This document shows, piece after piece, positions 1 to 10,684 of a stretch of DNA of 64,000 nucleotides. A model generated the notes under the pieces. The model was given only the letters and a program-made list of their open reading frames with translations. It made no database searches and had not been told where the DNA came from. The number at the start of each line of letters is the position of its first letter. The first letter of the stretch is position 1. The DNA is from Iris pallida (taxonomy: Eukaryota > Streptophyta > Magnoliopsida > Asparagales > Iridaceae). A program made the translations under genes and the position numbers. The stretch spans positions 37,842,488-37,906,487 of the forward strand of contig JANAVB010029819.1 in NCBI GenBank assembly GCA_029216955.1, in the 5' to 3' direction.

Positions 1-564
1 ATGAATATGTCTGCCAGTTGATGATCTGTGTCAATAAATATTAAGCAGATATCTCCGTGTTGTTGATGATCACGCAAAAAGTGGTAACATATTTTTATGT
101 GCTTTGTGCATGAGTAACATACTGGGTTCTTGGTCAGATTAATGGTGCTAGTGTTATCACAATAAATAAGAATCTTAGTGAAGTATAGATTATAGTCTTC
201 TAGGGTTTGCTTCATCCATAAAATTTGAGCACAGCAACGTCCTACAACGATGTACTCAGCCTCAGTTGTTGATAACGCTACAGAGTTTTGTTTTGTTACT
301 AAACCAAGAGACTAAAGCTTTTTTTAGGAAATAACACGTACAATTGGTACTTTTACGGTCTACTTTGTATCCAGCAAAATCAGCACTGGAGTAACCCATT
401 AGGTCAAACAATGTGGTTTTTGGATACCATAAGCCGACTGTAGAAGTTCCTTTAAGGTATCGAAAGATACACTTAACAGCGCATAAGTGTGATTCCTTAG
501 GATTAGTTTGATATCGTGCACAGATGTAAATACTAAACATGATATCAGGACGACTAGCAGTTAA
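1..564 (-). pseudogene. copia RNase H region
   Basis: Minus-strand frames match the C-terminal part of a Ty1/copia polyprotein. After the end of reverse transcriptase (TASRPDI near 562) come the YLKGTS-like stretch, the SADFAG segment typical of copia RNase H, a TEAEY-like segment near 265, and KHIKI followed by a TDHQLADIF-like stretch near the window edge. RNase H would remove the RNA strand during reverse transcription. Frames change at least once around 262-310, so it is not intact. The element continues left of the window. Confidence 0.8.
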
Positions 565-961
565 GAGCATCATTAGTAAGGCCCATCACACATTCTAGAT
601 TCTAGATTCAAAATATAGGAGCTCATTTAAAGAATAGTAAGTCTCATCCTTCGTTTCAGTTTCTAGATTTTGAGTTCCATCCCTTCCATGTGAGCTATAG
701 GTTGAGCCTCTCAATTTCTACATTCTAGATTGTAGGAACTCATTTCGTAGAATAGTAAGTCCCAATTAAAGCCTAATTTGCTAGATTCTAGATTTTATAT
801 TATTTTTTTCTACATTAATTTTTGACCACACAATTTTTGGGACCGGAGCTCACTTTATCATTTCCTACTATCCTCATACAAACCCAACCCATTTTATATT
901 ACTTTTTTTTAAATTTTGGGCTCCAAATTGCATTGGAGAGTCCCAATTATTAATGATGCTC
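565..961. mobile_element. PIF/Harbinger-type (Tourist-like) MITE in copia RT
   Basis: The ends are inverted repeats: GAGCATCATTA at 565 and TAATGATGCTC ending at 961. They are flanked by TAA at 562-564 and 962-964, the 3-bp TSD of the PIF/Harbinger superfamily. Taking out the 397 bp plus one TAA leaves the copia reverse transcriptase frame continuous at that point, which confirms the boundaries. The interior is AT-rich, non-coding, and has several CTAGATT words. Confidence 0.85.
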
Positions 962-964
962 TAA

Positions 965-1960
965 ATAAAGTAAACTACCAATCTTACCTCGATACGCTGG
1001 TCGACTGGTTTGTCAATTTCATCATTATCAAGTCTTGTTGATGCTGCCATTGGCATGCTGATAGGCCTTACGTTGTCGAAGTCATACTTATGTAGTAAAT
1101 CCTTCGTGTACTTGGCTTGATTGATGAAGGTTCCCTGTGAATGTTGTTTGATCTAGAGTCCTAGGAAGTAGTTGAGCTCTCCCATCATACTCATTTCAAA
1201 TTCATTCTGCATGCACTTAGCAAAATATTGACAAAGTTTTTCGTTAGTAGAATCAAAAATAATATCATCAACGTAAATTTGCACAAGTAAAATACTGTCA
1301 ACTGAAGATTTGATCAACAAGGTTGTATCAACTCTTCCTTTTAAAAAACTATTTTCAAGTAAGAAAGTACTTAGGCGTTCATACCAAGCACACGGTGCTT
1401 GTTTGAGTTCGTAAAGCGCTTTTCTAAGCATGAAAATGAGATCAAGTTTTTGAAAATTTTCAAATCCAGGGGATTGCTTCACAAAAATCTCTTCCTTTAA
1501 AAATATATTAAAAAATCCACTGTTCACATCCATTTGAATTTTTTTTAAATATAAAAATATGCAAATGCAAAAAACATACGAATGGACTCTAGTCTAGCAA
1601 TAGAAGCATATATCTCATCATAATCAATTTTTTCTTCTTGATTATAATCTTGTGCATGTAGACGTGCTTTATTGCGTAGAACATGTCCATTCTCACTCAG
1701 TTTATTTTGGAACACCCATTTGGTACCAATTATAAATTGACCAATAGGCTTAAGAACGAGTTTCCAAACTTGATTTCTCTCAAATTGATTTAGTTTCTCT
1801 TGTATGGCATCAATCCAAAACTCGTCAGAAGAAGCATATGTTACAGACTTAGGTTCTACTTGAGAAATGAAAGCTACATTTGCTGCTATATCTCTAGTAG
1901 AAGAATGCGTACCTACTCATTTAGATACATCACCTATTACAAGTGTCTTTGGATGGTCTG
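965..1960 (-). pseudogene. copia reverse transcriptase
   Basis: Reads leftward from about 1960. Recognisable parts are the WKLV and IGTKWVF stretch (about 1700-1790), NKARL, the IDYDE and ARLESIR stretch (about 1590-1640), then the open frame 1153-1533 with LKQAP and the catalytic YVDDI box (about 1265-1280), and NYFLGL. The last part (GTFINQAKY, VRPISMP, 965-1140) leads to the MITE insertion. It would copy the element RNA into DNA. Stops and small indels (for example near 1534-1560) break the frame. Identification is from motifs seen by eye. Confidence 0.85.
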
Positions 1961-2039
1961 ACATGAATTGTATCTTTTTCGGCAGACTCTCCAGATAACT
2001 TTCATTGGTAGCAGTATCTTCAGGTGCCTTGAATTTGTT

Positions 2040-2990
2040 TTATACATCTTCGTCATCACTGTCGCTAGATCTCTGACTATTGAGCTCATCAAAAGTGACA
2101 TTAATAGATTCTTCAACGATCATAGATCTTTTATTGAAAATTCTATATCCTTTACTCTTGGCAGCATACCAAAGGAATATTCCTTCATCTGCCTTCGAGT
2201 CGAACTTACCCAAGTTATCCTTGGTGTTCAAGATAAAACAACGACAACCAAAAACTTTAAAATAAAAAATATTTGGAATCCTTCTAAACCTAATTTATAG
2301 GGGGTTTTCTTTGATATAGGTCGAATTAACACCCTATTCAAAATATGACAGGTTGTACTTACAACTTCTGCCCAAAAATATTTAGGAAGATTACGCTGAT
2401 TCAGTATGACTCTAGCCATATCGCTTAGAGTACGATTCTTCTGCTCTATAATACCATTTTGTTGAGGAGTTATAGGACAGAAAACTTATGGTAATATCCA
2501 TTATCATCATAAAACTTTTTAAAATCAGTATTTTCGAATTTGCCACCATGATCACTTTGGATTCGAGTAATCATGAAGCCTTTTTCGTTTTGTATCTTTT
2601 GCAAAATACTTGAAATTCAAAAATAGTATCACTTTTGTTTGATAAAAATTACACCCAAGTATAATGAGAGAAATCATCAACTATAACAAAAGCGTAGAGT
2701 TTATTGCCAAGACTGTGACTCTACTAGGACCAAATAAATCTATATTAATTAACTGCAAAGGTCTAGAAGTGCTTACAACGTTGATGGATTTAAAGAATGA
2801 CCTAGTTGCCTTATTTTTTTCACAGTCCAAACATACCATATCTCTCTTGAAAGAAATTTTTGGGAGTCCTTTTACCAGCTTTTTAATGCATAATCTTGAG
2901 ATAGTGTCCATGTTTGCATGTCCTAGCCTCATGTGCATAGCCAACTTTTATCCTGATTGGCTACTAGGCACTTTTCTGCACAGTTAGTAC
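2040..2990 (-). pseudogene. copia integrase with GAG-pre-integrase region
   Basis: The frame 2681-2944 carries the zinc-binding N-terminal part (RLGHAN histidine, then CLDCEKNKATR with a CxxC pair), the GAG-pre-integrase module placed before copia integrase. Further down come the integrase core region (2420-2680, broken) and its C-terminal part: NQRNLPKYFWAEVV and TCHILNRV (2228-2419) and the KSKGYRIFNK stretch (2040-2231). It would insert the cDNA into the genome. Several frameshifts separate these pieces. Confidence 0.8.
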
Positions 2991-3370
2991 GTTCTAGAAA
3001 GAAAACATAAATATTGTCTTCCATGATCCCTTCATATACGAGATTTCCAGTAGACATCTCATAGATAGAACATTTGTCTTTCACAAAATTGATGCCATAA
3101 CCATTATCTACCAAATGACTTATGCTCAATAGGTTATGTTTCAATTCTGTGACTAGGCAAACAGCTTTTATTTTTAGGTAGGAAGAAATACCAACAGTAC
3201 CTATTCCTATAATATTACCTCGAAGATTATTGCAAAAGAAAACATACCCTTCTCTCTTCATCGATAGCGTAGCGAATAAGGATGCATTACCTGTCATGAG
3301 CTATAAATATCCGCTATCGAGTATCCACCTGCTTTTAGCATGAGAGGGTTGAGGGTCCACCTACAAAATG
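2991..3370 (-). pseudogene. copia protease region
   Basis: A WILDSG stretch near 3310-3345 holds the catalytic D-S-G of a retropepsin, followed by an in-frame stop and then MTGNASLF, the usual LDSG...HMTGN context in Ty1/copia. The frame 2929-3297 continues through LKHNLLSISHLVDNGY, the typical end of this domain. It would cut the polyprotein. The stop just after the active site makes it non-functional. Confidence 0.75.
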
Positions 3371-3663
3371 AGTAGATGTAACCTTCGGTACCCATTTCTT
3401 CAAGGGTCTATTATGATTAGTCTTTAGAATCCAAGCAAGTAAATTTGTGTCAACTAGCTTTCTAGCTCTACAGCACTATAATATGTCCCCGTGTGTACCA
3501 TAGTATATGTATGTGATTTTTGAAAATATGTTCTTGGTTTCTGTATTGACAAATTTCTTGAGTATCTTTCTTAGAAACTTGTATGTGAAAACATGATTGT
3601 GAGAAAGGTGTTTCTTATGTGCTTTCTTTGGTTTAGTCCTTTGTGGTGTATGCTTGGTATTAG
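3371..3663 (-). pseudogene. copia gag/protease linker, broken by Tat insertion
   Basis: A lysine-rich frame at 3476-3663 lies between the copia protease and the insertion point of the Tat element. By position it is the C-terminal part of gag. The rest of gag is at 45083-46643. ATTAG at 3659-3663 is the left copy of the TSD. Confidence 0.6.
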
Positions 3664-4642
3664 TGTTTGTCATAAAAAATCAAAGACAGGTATTACAGAA
3701 CACTAAAATTGATTGCAAACTCGCTTGTACAAAGAAACGCCTAGAAAGAAATCCTAGAAAATAATCTAAGTACAATTGTTTAGTTTTGATTCTGGGAGGT
3801 GACGGTGGAGGCTCGAGAAAGTGCTATCAACTCTGCCTTACTCCGTGGACTATCTGACGCAGTCTTTAGATCTTGAAGAAATTACTTTCTTGAAGGTTGT
3901 CAGCCTTTTGCAGGGGTGTGGCACCCTGCTATTTATAATAGAATGTATATTGAGCCGCATAGATGGCCTGCAGCCACATGGCTGATTGGCATACGAAGAC
4001 CCACTTTTTGGCTGCCATCTGCCAATTTGTTAGGATTTTGTTGCAGCAAATCTGGGTAGTTTAGGACTTGGTCAAATTTTTACGTATCCTGTCACAGGGA
4101 TCATCATTTTTTGGCCGCATAGATCTCTCAGTCTTCGATCAGGTGGGGTCGTATGAGACTCATGCGGCTTAAGTCGTAAACTTCCTTAGTCCAGACATAG
4201 CTTAAGGATTTAAGCCACATAGATTCTGTATTTTGGCCGCATAAAGCTCATGCGGCTTGGATTACAGTTACTCTTGGCTGCATGAAGCTTGGAGACTTTT
4301 TGGGGCCGTATATGTCTGAGCCGCATAAGGTTCATACGGCTTAGGTGACACTCCTTCTGGCCGCATGAAGGCATACGAACCTTGCTTTTGGGCGACGTCT
4401 CACGTCTTATCTTTTTGTCGAAGTGTCATAGTTGTCATTTTTGTCAGTTTTGATAGGACTTGTCATCTTTATCAGACGCACTGCTCCTCTTGGCCGCATA
4501 TCTTCCTTCTTCAGCTGGTTGTCGACGGGCCACATATGTCATTGAACCAGTCATGCAGCTTTTCTTTATGTGGACCTGTTTGGTCCAAAGTTATGCGGTA
4601 ATTTATAATTCACATGAACCCCATATTGTTTATGCTTCTACA
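3664..4642 (-). repeat. 3' LTR of outer Tat element
   Basis: 979 bp, matching 44102-45077 over its whole length with scattered substitutions. In the sense (minus) direction U3 is on the right and holds many ATGCGGCT words in both orientations. A TATA box (TATAAATAGC on minus, plus 3928-3937) divides U3 from R-U5. TSD ATTAG lies immediately left. Confidence 0.92.
3928..3937 (-). promoter_or_regulatory. LTR TATA box (outer Tat, 3' LTR)
   Basis: TATAAATAGC on the minus strand. The same box is at 44365-44374 in the 5' LTR and at the equivalent place in the inner Tat LTRs, so it is the conserved sense promoter. Confidence 0.7.
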
Positions 4643-4656
4643 AGACCCCCTTCAAA
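4643..4656 (-). promoter_or_regulatory. Polypurine tract of outer Tat element
   Basis: On the minus strand TTTGAAGGGGGTCT abuts the 3' LTR. An identical tract abuts the inner Tat 3' LTR at 17381-17394. It is the plus-strand DNA primer site. Confidence 0.8.
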
Positions 4657-4714
4657 GTTTTCAAATTTCAAATTTGGAATACTTTGAATAAGAAGCATAA
4701 AAATATGTCAAGTC

Positions 4715-4860
4715 ACGGGGAGTCTTCAAGTCGCAGGAAATTTTTTGAACTGCAGAGAGATCTTGAGTCGCAGGGAAATCTCAATCTGCAGAGAGATCTT
4801 GAGCCACAGGAAAATATCGAGCCGCCGGGAAATATTGAGCCGCAGGGAGATCCCATCAGC
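4715..4860 (+). repeat. Tandem repeat of GAGCCGCAGGGA-type units
   Basis: Six to seven imperfect units of about 18-27 bp, each with a core like GAGCCGCAGGGAAAT, lie between the 3' LTR and the antisense promoter. The core is a variant of the GAGCCGCAT motif found throughout the LTR. Confidence 0.7.
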
Positions 4861-5018
4861 CTGCCAGCTGTCACTGCTGCATTTAATTTTCCTGATTCGA
4901 TTTTGGATTTGGGTTCTCTTTTCGAGATTAAGTCGACGTTAATAGGGACAAAATCCCCAAACGTCATCATTATCTGTAATGATCTCGAGAATCGAAGCGG
5001 CACTCTTTTTAGAAACCT

Positions 5019-5095
5019 TGTAAATAGGGGTTATTTTGAAGAGAAAACTTTCTTTTTTTACCTTCTTCTCTTTCATCTTCGTCTTCCTGTCTTCA
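5019..5095 (+). promoter_or_regulatory. Promoter and 5' leader of antisense PMD gene
   Basis: TGTAAATAGG at 5019-5028 stands where the inner Tat element has CTATAAATAGC before its antisense gene. A CT-rich leader of about 65 bp runs to ATG at 5096 in the context TTCAATGGC. The TATA box is one or two changes from consensus, so it may now be weak. Confidence 0.55.
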
Positions 5096-8000
5096 ATGGC
5101 TCCAAAAGCTTCCAAGTCGACTACGTCCAAAGAAAAGGGGCTTGCTTCTTCGTCGAGAGCGGCAGACCCTCCTTCCATTCATTCTGATGTGCACCCTCCC
5201 ATCCAAGGTAAGGATAGTGGGAAGACAGTGGCCATGGCGTATGTTTTTATCCGCAGGCCCATGCTATATCGCTTTCTGTGCAATAAGCTTGGTCGAAGCG
5301 TGCCCTATCTCAGTTTGACCACATATGTTCTGTATGATAGGGCTGTATTTGCTGAGTCGCATAAGCGCTGCATGAATGACCCAGGACTGATCTGCATGAA
5401 TACTGTATAGTTGTACCGCATAAGTATCTCTTGATTGAGCCGCATGGATGTTTCATATCTCGAGCCGCGGGAGCACTTCGAGACCAAGCCGCATAAGTGT
5501 CTCATTACCGAGTCACATGAACACTTTATGACTGAGCCGTATGAGAGTCTTATGACTGAGCCGCATGAGCACATTTTTTGATTGAGCGGCATAGGTGTCC
5601 CCTGACTATCCCGCATGAGCATATGACCTAACCGAATGCCCCTCATGTTCTTTAAGCCGCTATGCCGTATTGGCTAGGTCGTATGGTTGAAGGGATAAAC
5701 TTCTAACATTTACTTCTTCTCTGTCTTTTGTAGTGAACTTGCCCCTAGCTCCCTCGGGGGAACTCTTGATAGGATATACTCAATCTGCGTTGGGTATAAA
5801 TTTTAACCAGATAGTCGAACATGTGTCAACTCAGATTAACCGAAATCAACCTGAAGACCGGATGAGGGAGATCAGAAACCAGTCTTTCTTTTTCTTACTT
5901 AGTATGATGAACTCCGGGCAGCTGAATGGCATTCATCTGAAGCCTATGTTTTTATTCGGGGATGCCCTGGCTATTTCAGATCCAAGCATCATAGAGACTC
6001 TTGAGAGTTGGGACTTCTATTTTCAGGGGGAGGCAATTTACATATCCTTGATGGAGTGCCACTTTCCCTTATCCGGTTTTAATATGGTACCTTTTGAGAG
6101 GAAGATGTTGAGTTCTCTAACTCTGGATCAGCAGGGGATCTTTGTAGGCCATATCCATTTTAACAACCCTATGAGGTCAGTGGTCGCAGTAAAAGAATCA
6201 ATGAGCTACTCCGTTATTGGGTTGGCTCCTGGCAGTCTCATCAACGAGCTGAAGCCCAATATGTTTTTCACTGAAGCTGACACCTTTTTGAATCAGATTG
6301 CTCGCAAAGGGTCATACCCTGCAGGGAGATTGTCCTTACTGAGCTGGCAACATCGTTCCCCTCTATGGGTTAACCTGACTTCTTGGATCACCGCGAAGTA
6401 TGAGGGCATCCTACGACAGATTGGCCTCTATTACGCCATTAGGGGCTCCTGCTATGGCTTATTTATGAACCCAAAATTATTTATGGCATTGCTTGAGATG
6501 TACAACTGCCAGACGGGGACCTTCTTTACGCCAGGTGGAGAGATGGGGCTTGCTCTTCAGGAGATGCATGGTGTGTCCAGATTGCCTTGAGGCGATAAAG
6601 CTTATGAGGAGTATACCCCGACAAACAAAGAATTCGAAGAACTAGAACGACGGTATCCTGGGTTCCTAGCCGTATATCAGGAATTGCTATGTCACCATAG
6701 CACCTGTCAACAAATATCCAAGAAAAAGGATGATATTTCATAAAGGAACCTTCCTCATATCACGGCTTGGATTGGCTATCTTTTTAGCCTTAGCACATCC
6801 GGTCGAGTTGCTGTTAGGAGTCCCCAATCTCTGGAGCAGTGGATGCTCAGGTGCAAAGTACTAAGAGGTCCCACGCTGCTGGTGACAAATTTAGGAGCCT
6901 GAGTGACACTTTTAGCTATTATTATCATGATACTCAACCTCTGTCTGCTAAGGCTATCTTGGCCGGATACCTGATGATATGGTTGAGGGTTTGCGTCATT
7001 TCAGCGGGTTCTGGTATGATCGAAAGGATTAGCCGCAACCTGATCCTTCCAGCGATAAAGCTGGTTTTTGGGGGCAAGTTGGCTCTGCTTCCTGCAATAG
7101 TATGCAGCATCCATAGGGGTCTTCGTTCCTTTACGTCGAAAGTCATAGCTCGCGATCTTACGAAACCCTTCAACAGAATCGAGCTGTCGTATCATTATTT
7201 AATGGGGTGGTTGTTGATGCATTGCCCCTCTCTGATACGACCTGGTCCGGAAGGCAATGCGACAAGTGACGATGCCTTCATCTACCACTATCGTGACATG
7301 CCCTGGAACTGTACCAGCTTTCCTGACTGTCGAGTCTCTCTCACGCGGGTGGACAGGTACTCTTTTTTGTGTCTGTCCTACCTTTTACCGAGGAGGAGAC
7401 GGGACGCGTTCACCTTGATAGTGATGTTGCGCCCGAGTCTTTATCTGAAAAATTATTTCGCTGGTTGCAGAGTATCCGTCCCTCCCATCTGGTATACCGC
7501 AACCGCAATATTTTATACCTAGAGCCATACCTACCTAGCCGGTATTATTGGCAATTTGGGTATAGCCAATTATATTTGGATAGCCCTAACCCTTGCCTAG
7601 GTTTCGAAGGGAGTGTCTTGGATGGTATCCGAGCCTGGCACTATTATTCGTAGATCCATACCCAGGCCAGCTTCGTCTTACCAGATGCCGAGACTTCAGG
7701 ACGCATCGCATACATGGCGTCACGTATCTGTGAATACGCCTCCCAACGACTTTGATCCCCGTACCAGTTTTATTGTTGGTACGAAATTGGAGGAGCGACT
7801 GAGGGACTCTCGAAAAAGGACGAGGAAGGGAAAGAGAAAAGCTTCTCTAACTCTGACAGCATGGAGGAGAAGGAAGATGACTCTGAAGATCTTCACCCCT
7901 CTACAAGTCCTTTGGCTATACGTGTGCCTTCACCTTTGTCGAATCCTCCATGTACACAAAGCGGGCCTGAACCTCTTATCGCTGATAGACCTCGTTCTCA

Positions 8001-9604
8001 AAAGCGAGTTGCGGCTAGATTCCGCAGGCTTGGTATCGAGGAAACGAGTAGTGGTACTGAAGTTGATATGGGGGTAAGTTCTTTCACGACAAGCCCCAAT
8101 GTTGTCCTTGAGATGTTATCTGAAGGCTCTCCTTTACAGGCGTCGGAGGAGACAAACCTTTTATCACCAGATGCTACCCATGCGGTTTCCTCTTTGGGTC
8201 CCGACCCTGAAGTTACGGGGTCCTCATAGGCTGGTGCTGATATTATTACGTCTGTACCTGGAGAAACAGGGGCGAAAAGGACAAACCTTGATGGTTTGAG
8301 CACCGCCGCTGACCTCACTGGAATTGTGGAAACGGTAGGAGGAGCTAAGACAACTCCGGCTAAGCCTCAGCCTTTGCCCTTCTCCTCTGGTAAGCTATAT
8401 CTCTTTCTTACCAACAAGGAGATTTTTTTTCCAACTCCATCTTCTTTGTGTCAAGCTAATTGCTGGTTGTGTTGGACCTACAGGATCTGCCTCGCCGCTA
8501 CCGGTGGTGGATGTGGCCGCGGAGGAGAAAATAGCAGAGGATCCAGGGGCTGACCTAGTACGAGCAAGGAACATTCTTTCTTCCCTACCGGCTCGAGTTG
8601 AGGGGACTTCTACTGTATTGATTATATACATCCCGGCTCCTTCAACCTTTTTGGGGAATATGGGATCGATTGGAGCTGTCTTCTCCCCGGAAGTTAAACT
8701 TTCTGCCCTGCCTAGTCTTCAGCTCCTTCGGGCTGCGGAAGAGGAGATTACTGTTGTGCGGAAGTCTTGTCGCTCGGAGTTCGTTTCTCTTCTAACAGGA
8801 TCATCAAGCTCGAGTGTGCCTCCTTCCCAGATGGCTTCAGCTTCCTTAGGCGCTATCCCTTCAACGTCATCCTCTTTGAAGAATTTGGACGAGTCGTCAA
8901 GGGACATAGTCGAGAGTTTTTATCGCCATTTAAAATGAAAGATCGAGGCTACTTTGAGAAGGGGAATATCATTTGCCGTGGCCTACCACTGCACCCAAGG
9001 CCAGATTGTCCTACTGAAGATGCTTTCGGGTGGAGAAGGGGTGGCCGTCCTTCTGGAGCACAAGCTGGCAGAGGCTAATCGGTGCCTAATCCAGTTGCAG
9101 AAACTGTGGCAAGTTGATATGTCTGCCGTGGTGGAGCAGGAGCGTGCTTTCCTTGTATCAACCGTGGAAAAGGTGAAGGCTATTCAAGAGATGACCAAAC
9201 CCACCTTGGAGAAGGACCTCTAGAAGATATCCCTTAAATATGACAACCTGAGCCGAGAGAGAGAGATTTACTTGACTCGTGAGGAGACCATCACTCGTGC
9301 CATGGCCGAAACTAATGAGCAGCTCCTCCAGCTCCATGCTAGGCTAACATCTCTGGGGACTGAGCTCCAAGCCACTCGTCAGGAGAGTGAGAAGATCTGG
9401 AAGGAGAATGATGAAGTCACGCGAGCCTCTGCTGCTCTAAAGGGAGCACTAAAGAAATTAGAAGAAAATTGGCAGGCTCATGCGCATCTCGAAGATGCCG
9501 AAAGGTTATTCCAGGAAGCTGAACGTCGAGTCAAACTGAGAATTGAGCGCTCAACTGCGCAGCTGGAGGGCATTCTTATCAAGTTATGTATTGCTGATGA
9601 GTAG
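5096..9604 (+). pseudogene. Antisense plant mobile domain (PMD) gene carried by outer Tat element
   Basis: The product is related to plant mobile domain proteins, a family found in nuclear host proteins such as MAIN/MAIL1 and in transposons. Exon 1 (5096-5207) encodes MAPKASKS and a Ser/Lys-rich N-terminus and ends AAG|GTAAGG. An intron follows (5208-5733, TTTTGTAG acceptor). The next exon holds the first PMD half (5734-6590, about 285 codons). The PMD continues after a TGA at 6588 and a frameshift, with LAGYLMIWL, FGGKLALLPAI and YHYLMGWLL (6880-7220). An acidic, Ser-rich linker spans 7860-8389. A second intron (8390-8483, GTAAGC to CTACAG) joins exactly in frame. The C-terminus (9080-9600) is a Glu/Leu-rich coiled coil. 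In-frame stops at 8227, 8936 and 9221 and frameshifts before 6839 and near 7370-7860 make it a pseudogene. Function is unknown. The family name rests on motif recall. Confidence 0.75.
5340..5665 (+). repeat. GCCGCAT motif array in intron 1 of the antisense gene
   Basis: About a dozen exact or one-change copies of GAGCCGCAT(A/G) spaced about 20-35 bp, with variants such as GAGTCGCAT, GAGCCGTAT and GAGTCACAT. The array lies within the intron whose donor is at 5208 and acceptor at 5731-5733. The inner Tat antisense gene has the same arrangement. Confidence 0.8.
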
Positions 9605-10440
9605 TAGATTTTGCTTTCCTCTCCTCTCTTTCTTTTTTTTTATGATGGAGCAGAATACATTCACTCCACTCTGAAGAGCTTGTACTAGCATTTTGATAAA
9701 GAATATCCCCTGGGGGGGACTTTTTGTGGACCTATTGCCCTTTTGTGCATTTTTAGAAATACGAGCAAATAGATTTGAAAGATATTTTGTGGACCTACTA
9801 ATCTTTGATACACCGATAGAGCGAGTAATAGATTAGGATAATTTTTGTGGACTTATTACCATTTTTGTGTACTGGCGAGGCGAGTACTGATAATAAGTGA
9901 GAAGAGAACCAACATATTTACTCAGAGGTAATGAGGACATGGTAAATATGGGTCTGAAGTAGAGCCTCCCTACTCAGAGGTAATGAGGACGTGGTAGGAG
10001 TAGGCCAAATGGGGATACACAGAACAACTCAGAGGTGTTATCAACATGGAAGTTCTATGTATTGGGTGATTTGTCCGTGACGGATGGAAAAACAACTCAG
10101 AGGTAATATGGACGTGGTTGTTTTTCTCGTCGGGGGAATTTTATGGACCTATTACCTTTTTTTGCACTAATGGTACGAGCAATAGATTAGGATAAGTTTT
10201 ATGGACCTATTACCCTTCTGCGCACTGGTGGTGCGGGTAATAGATTTTGAAACAGAACCCAACAGGGGTGATATGGGCGTGATATATGGTAATTGAAACA
10301 TCAAAGCGAAAGTTCAGAGGTATCAGTATACATGACTTGTCACTCGTAGAGATGCAATGCGAGTCCCCTCGGGGGGAAGAATAGAGTGTAAGTTCAGGGG
10401 AACCTGATGTACATAACTCGACACTCTAGGTAGTATATGT
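9605..10440. repeat. 3' untranslated repeat region of outer Tat element
   Basis: No coding domain. It holds dispersed repeats: TTTTGTGGACCTATTACC-like words (9722, 9785, 9848, 10140, 10199), CTCAGAGGTAATGAGGAC-like words (9920, 9975, 10087) and GTTCAGAGG or GTTCAGGGG words (10313, 10391). The same families fill 18760-20110 of the inner element. The region sits between the protease remnant and the antisense gene. Hypervariable repeats before the 3' LTR are typical of the Tat lineage. Confidence 0.75.
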
Positions 10441-10684
10441 TTTCTTTCTCGCTTTTTTTAATCGGCAGCCTCTTATTGATGAGATAAGGAACTCTGTCCA
10501 CAGGGATTACATCATCAGAAGAGGGACTATCCATCTGTGCCACCAGGTATTCGCGAGTTCTACGTCCTCTTCGGCTACCCCCTGCGATCCCAAAGGTTGG
10601 GATGCCGTCTTGGGCAACTTGACCACCAAGGGTCGAACTTGAAATATTGGCTTGCCTGAGTATGTCGGATCGATATTTATTCGC
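10441..10684 (-). pseudogene. Tail of outer Tat protease ORF
   Basis: On the minus strand from 10684 the sequence encodes a stretch homologous to inner Tat residues after protease (GVAEE, then a DDVIP and PYLIN-like stretch; compare 24060-24240). Small frameshifts are present. After about 10450 it stops matching and the repeat region begins, so reverse transcriptase and everything downstream are missing. TTCGC at 10680-10684 is the left TSD copy of LARD-1. Confidence 0.65.

Larger units (their letters stand above)
1..3663 (-). mobile_element. Ty1/copia retrotransposon, 3' part (interrupted copy)
   Basis: Reading on the minus strand from 3663 down to 1, the order is gag tail, protease, GAG-pre-integrase zinc region, integrase, reverse transcriptase, RNase H, which is the Ty1/copia order. 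The 3' LTR is not reached. The 5' part of the same element (gag, primer-binding site, 5' LTR) lies at 45078-47886. The two halves are separated by the Tat element at 3664-45077, flanked by the 5-bp repeat ATTAG (3659-3663 and 45078-45082). The coding frame is broken by stops, indels and a MITE, so this is an inactive copy. Confidence 0.9.

Noticed and set aside
5305..5646. Minus-strand Cys/Gly/Ser-rich open frame
   Set aside because: Shadow of the GCCGCAT repeat array in the intron of the antisense gene.
5096..9604. Antisense PMD gene as an independent host gene into which the elements inserted
   Set aside because: It lies wholly inside one Tat element bounded by matching LTRs and TSDs, and the inner Tat family carries the same N-terminal exon at the same place, so it belongs to the element.
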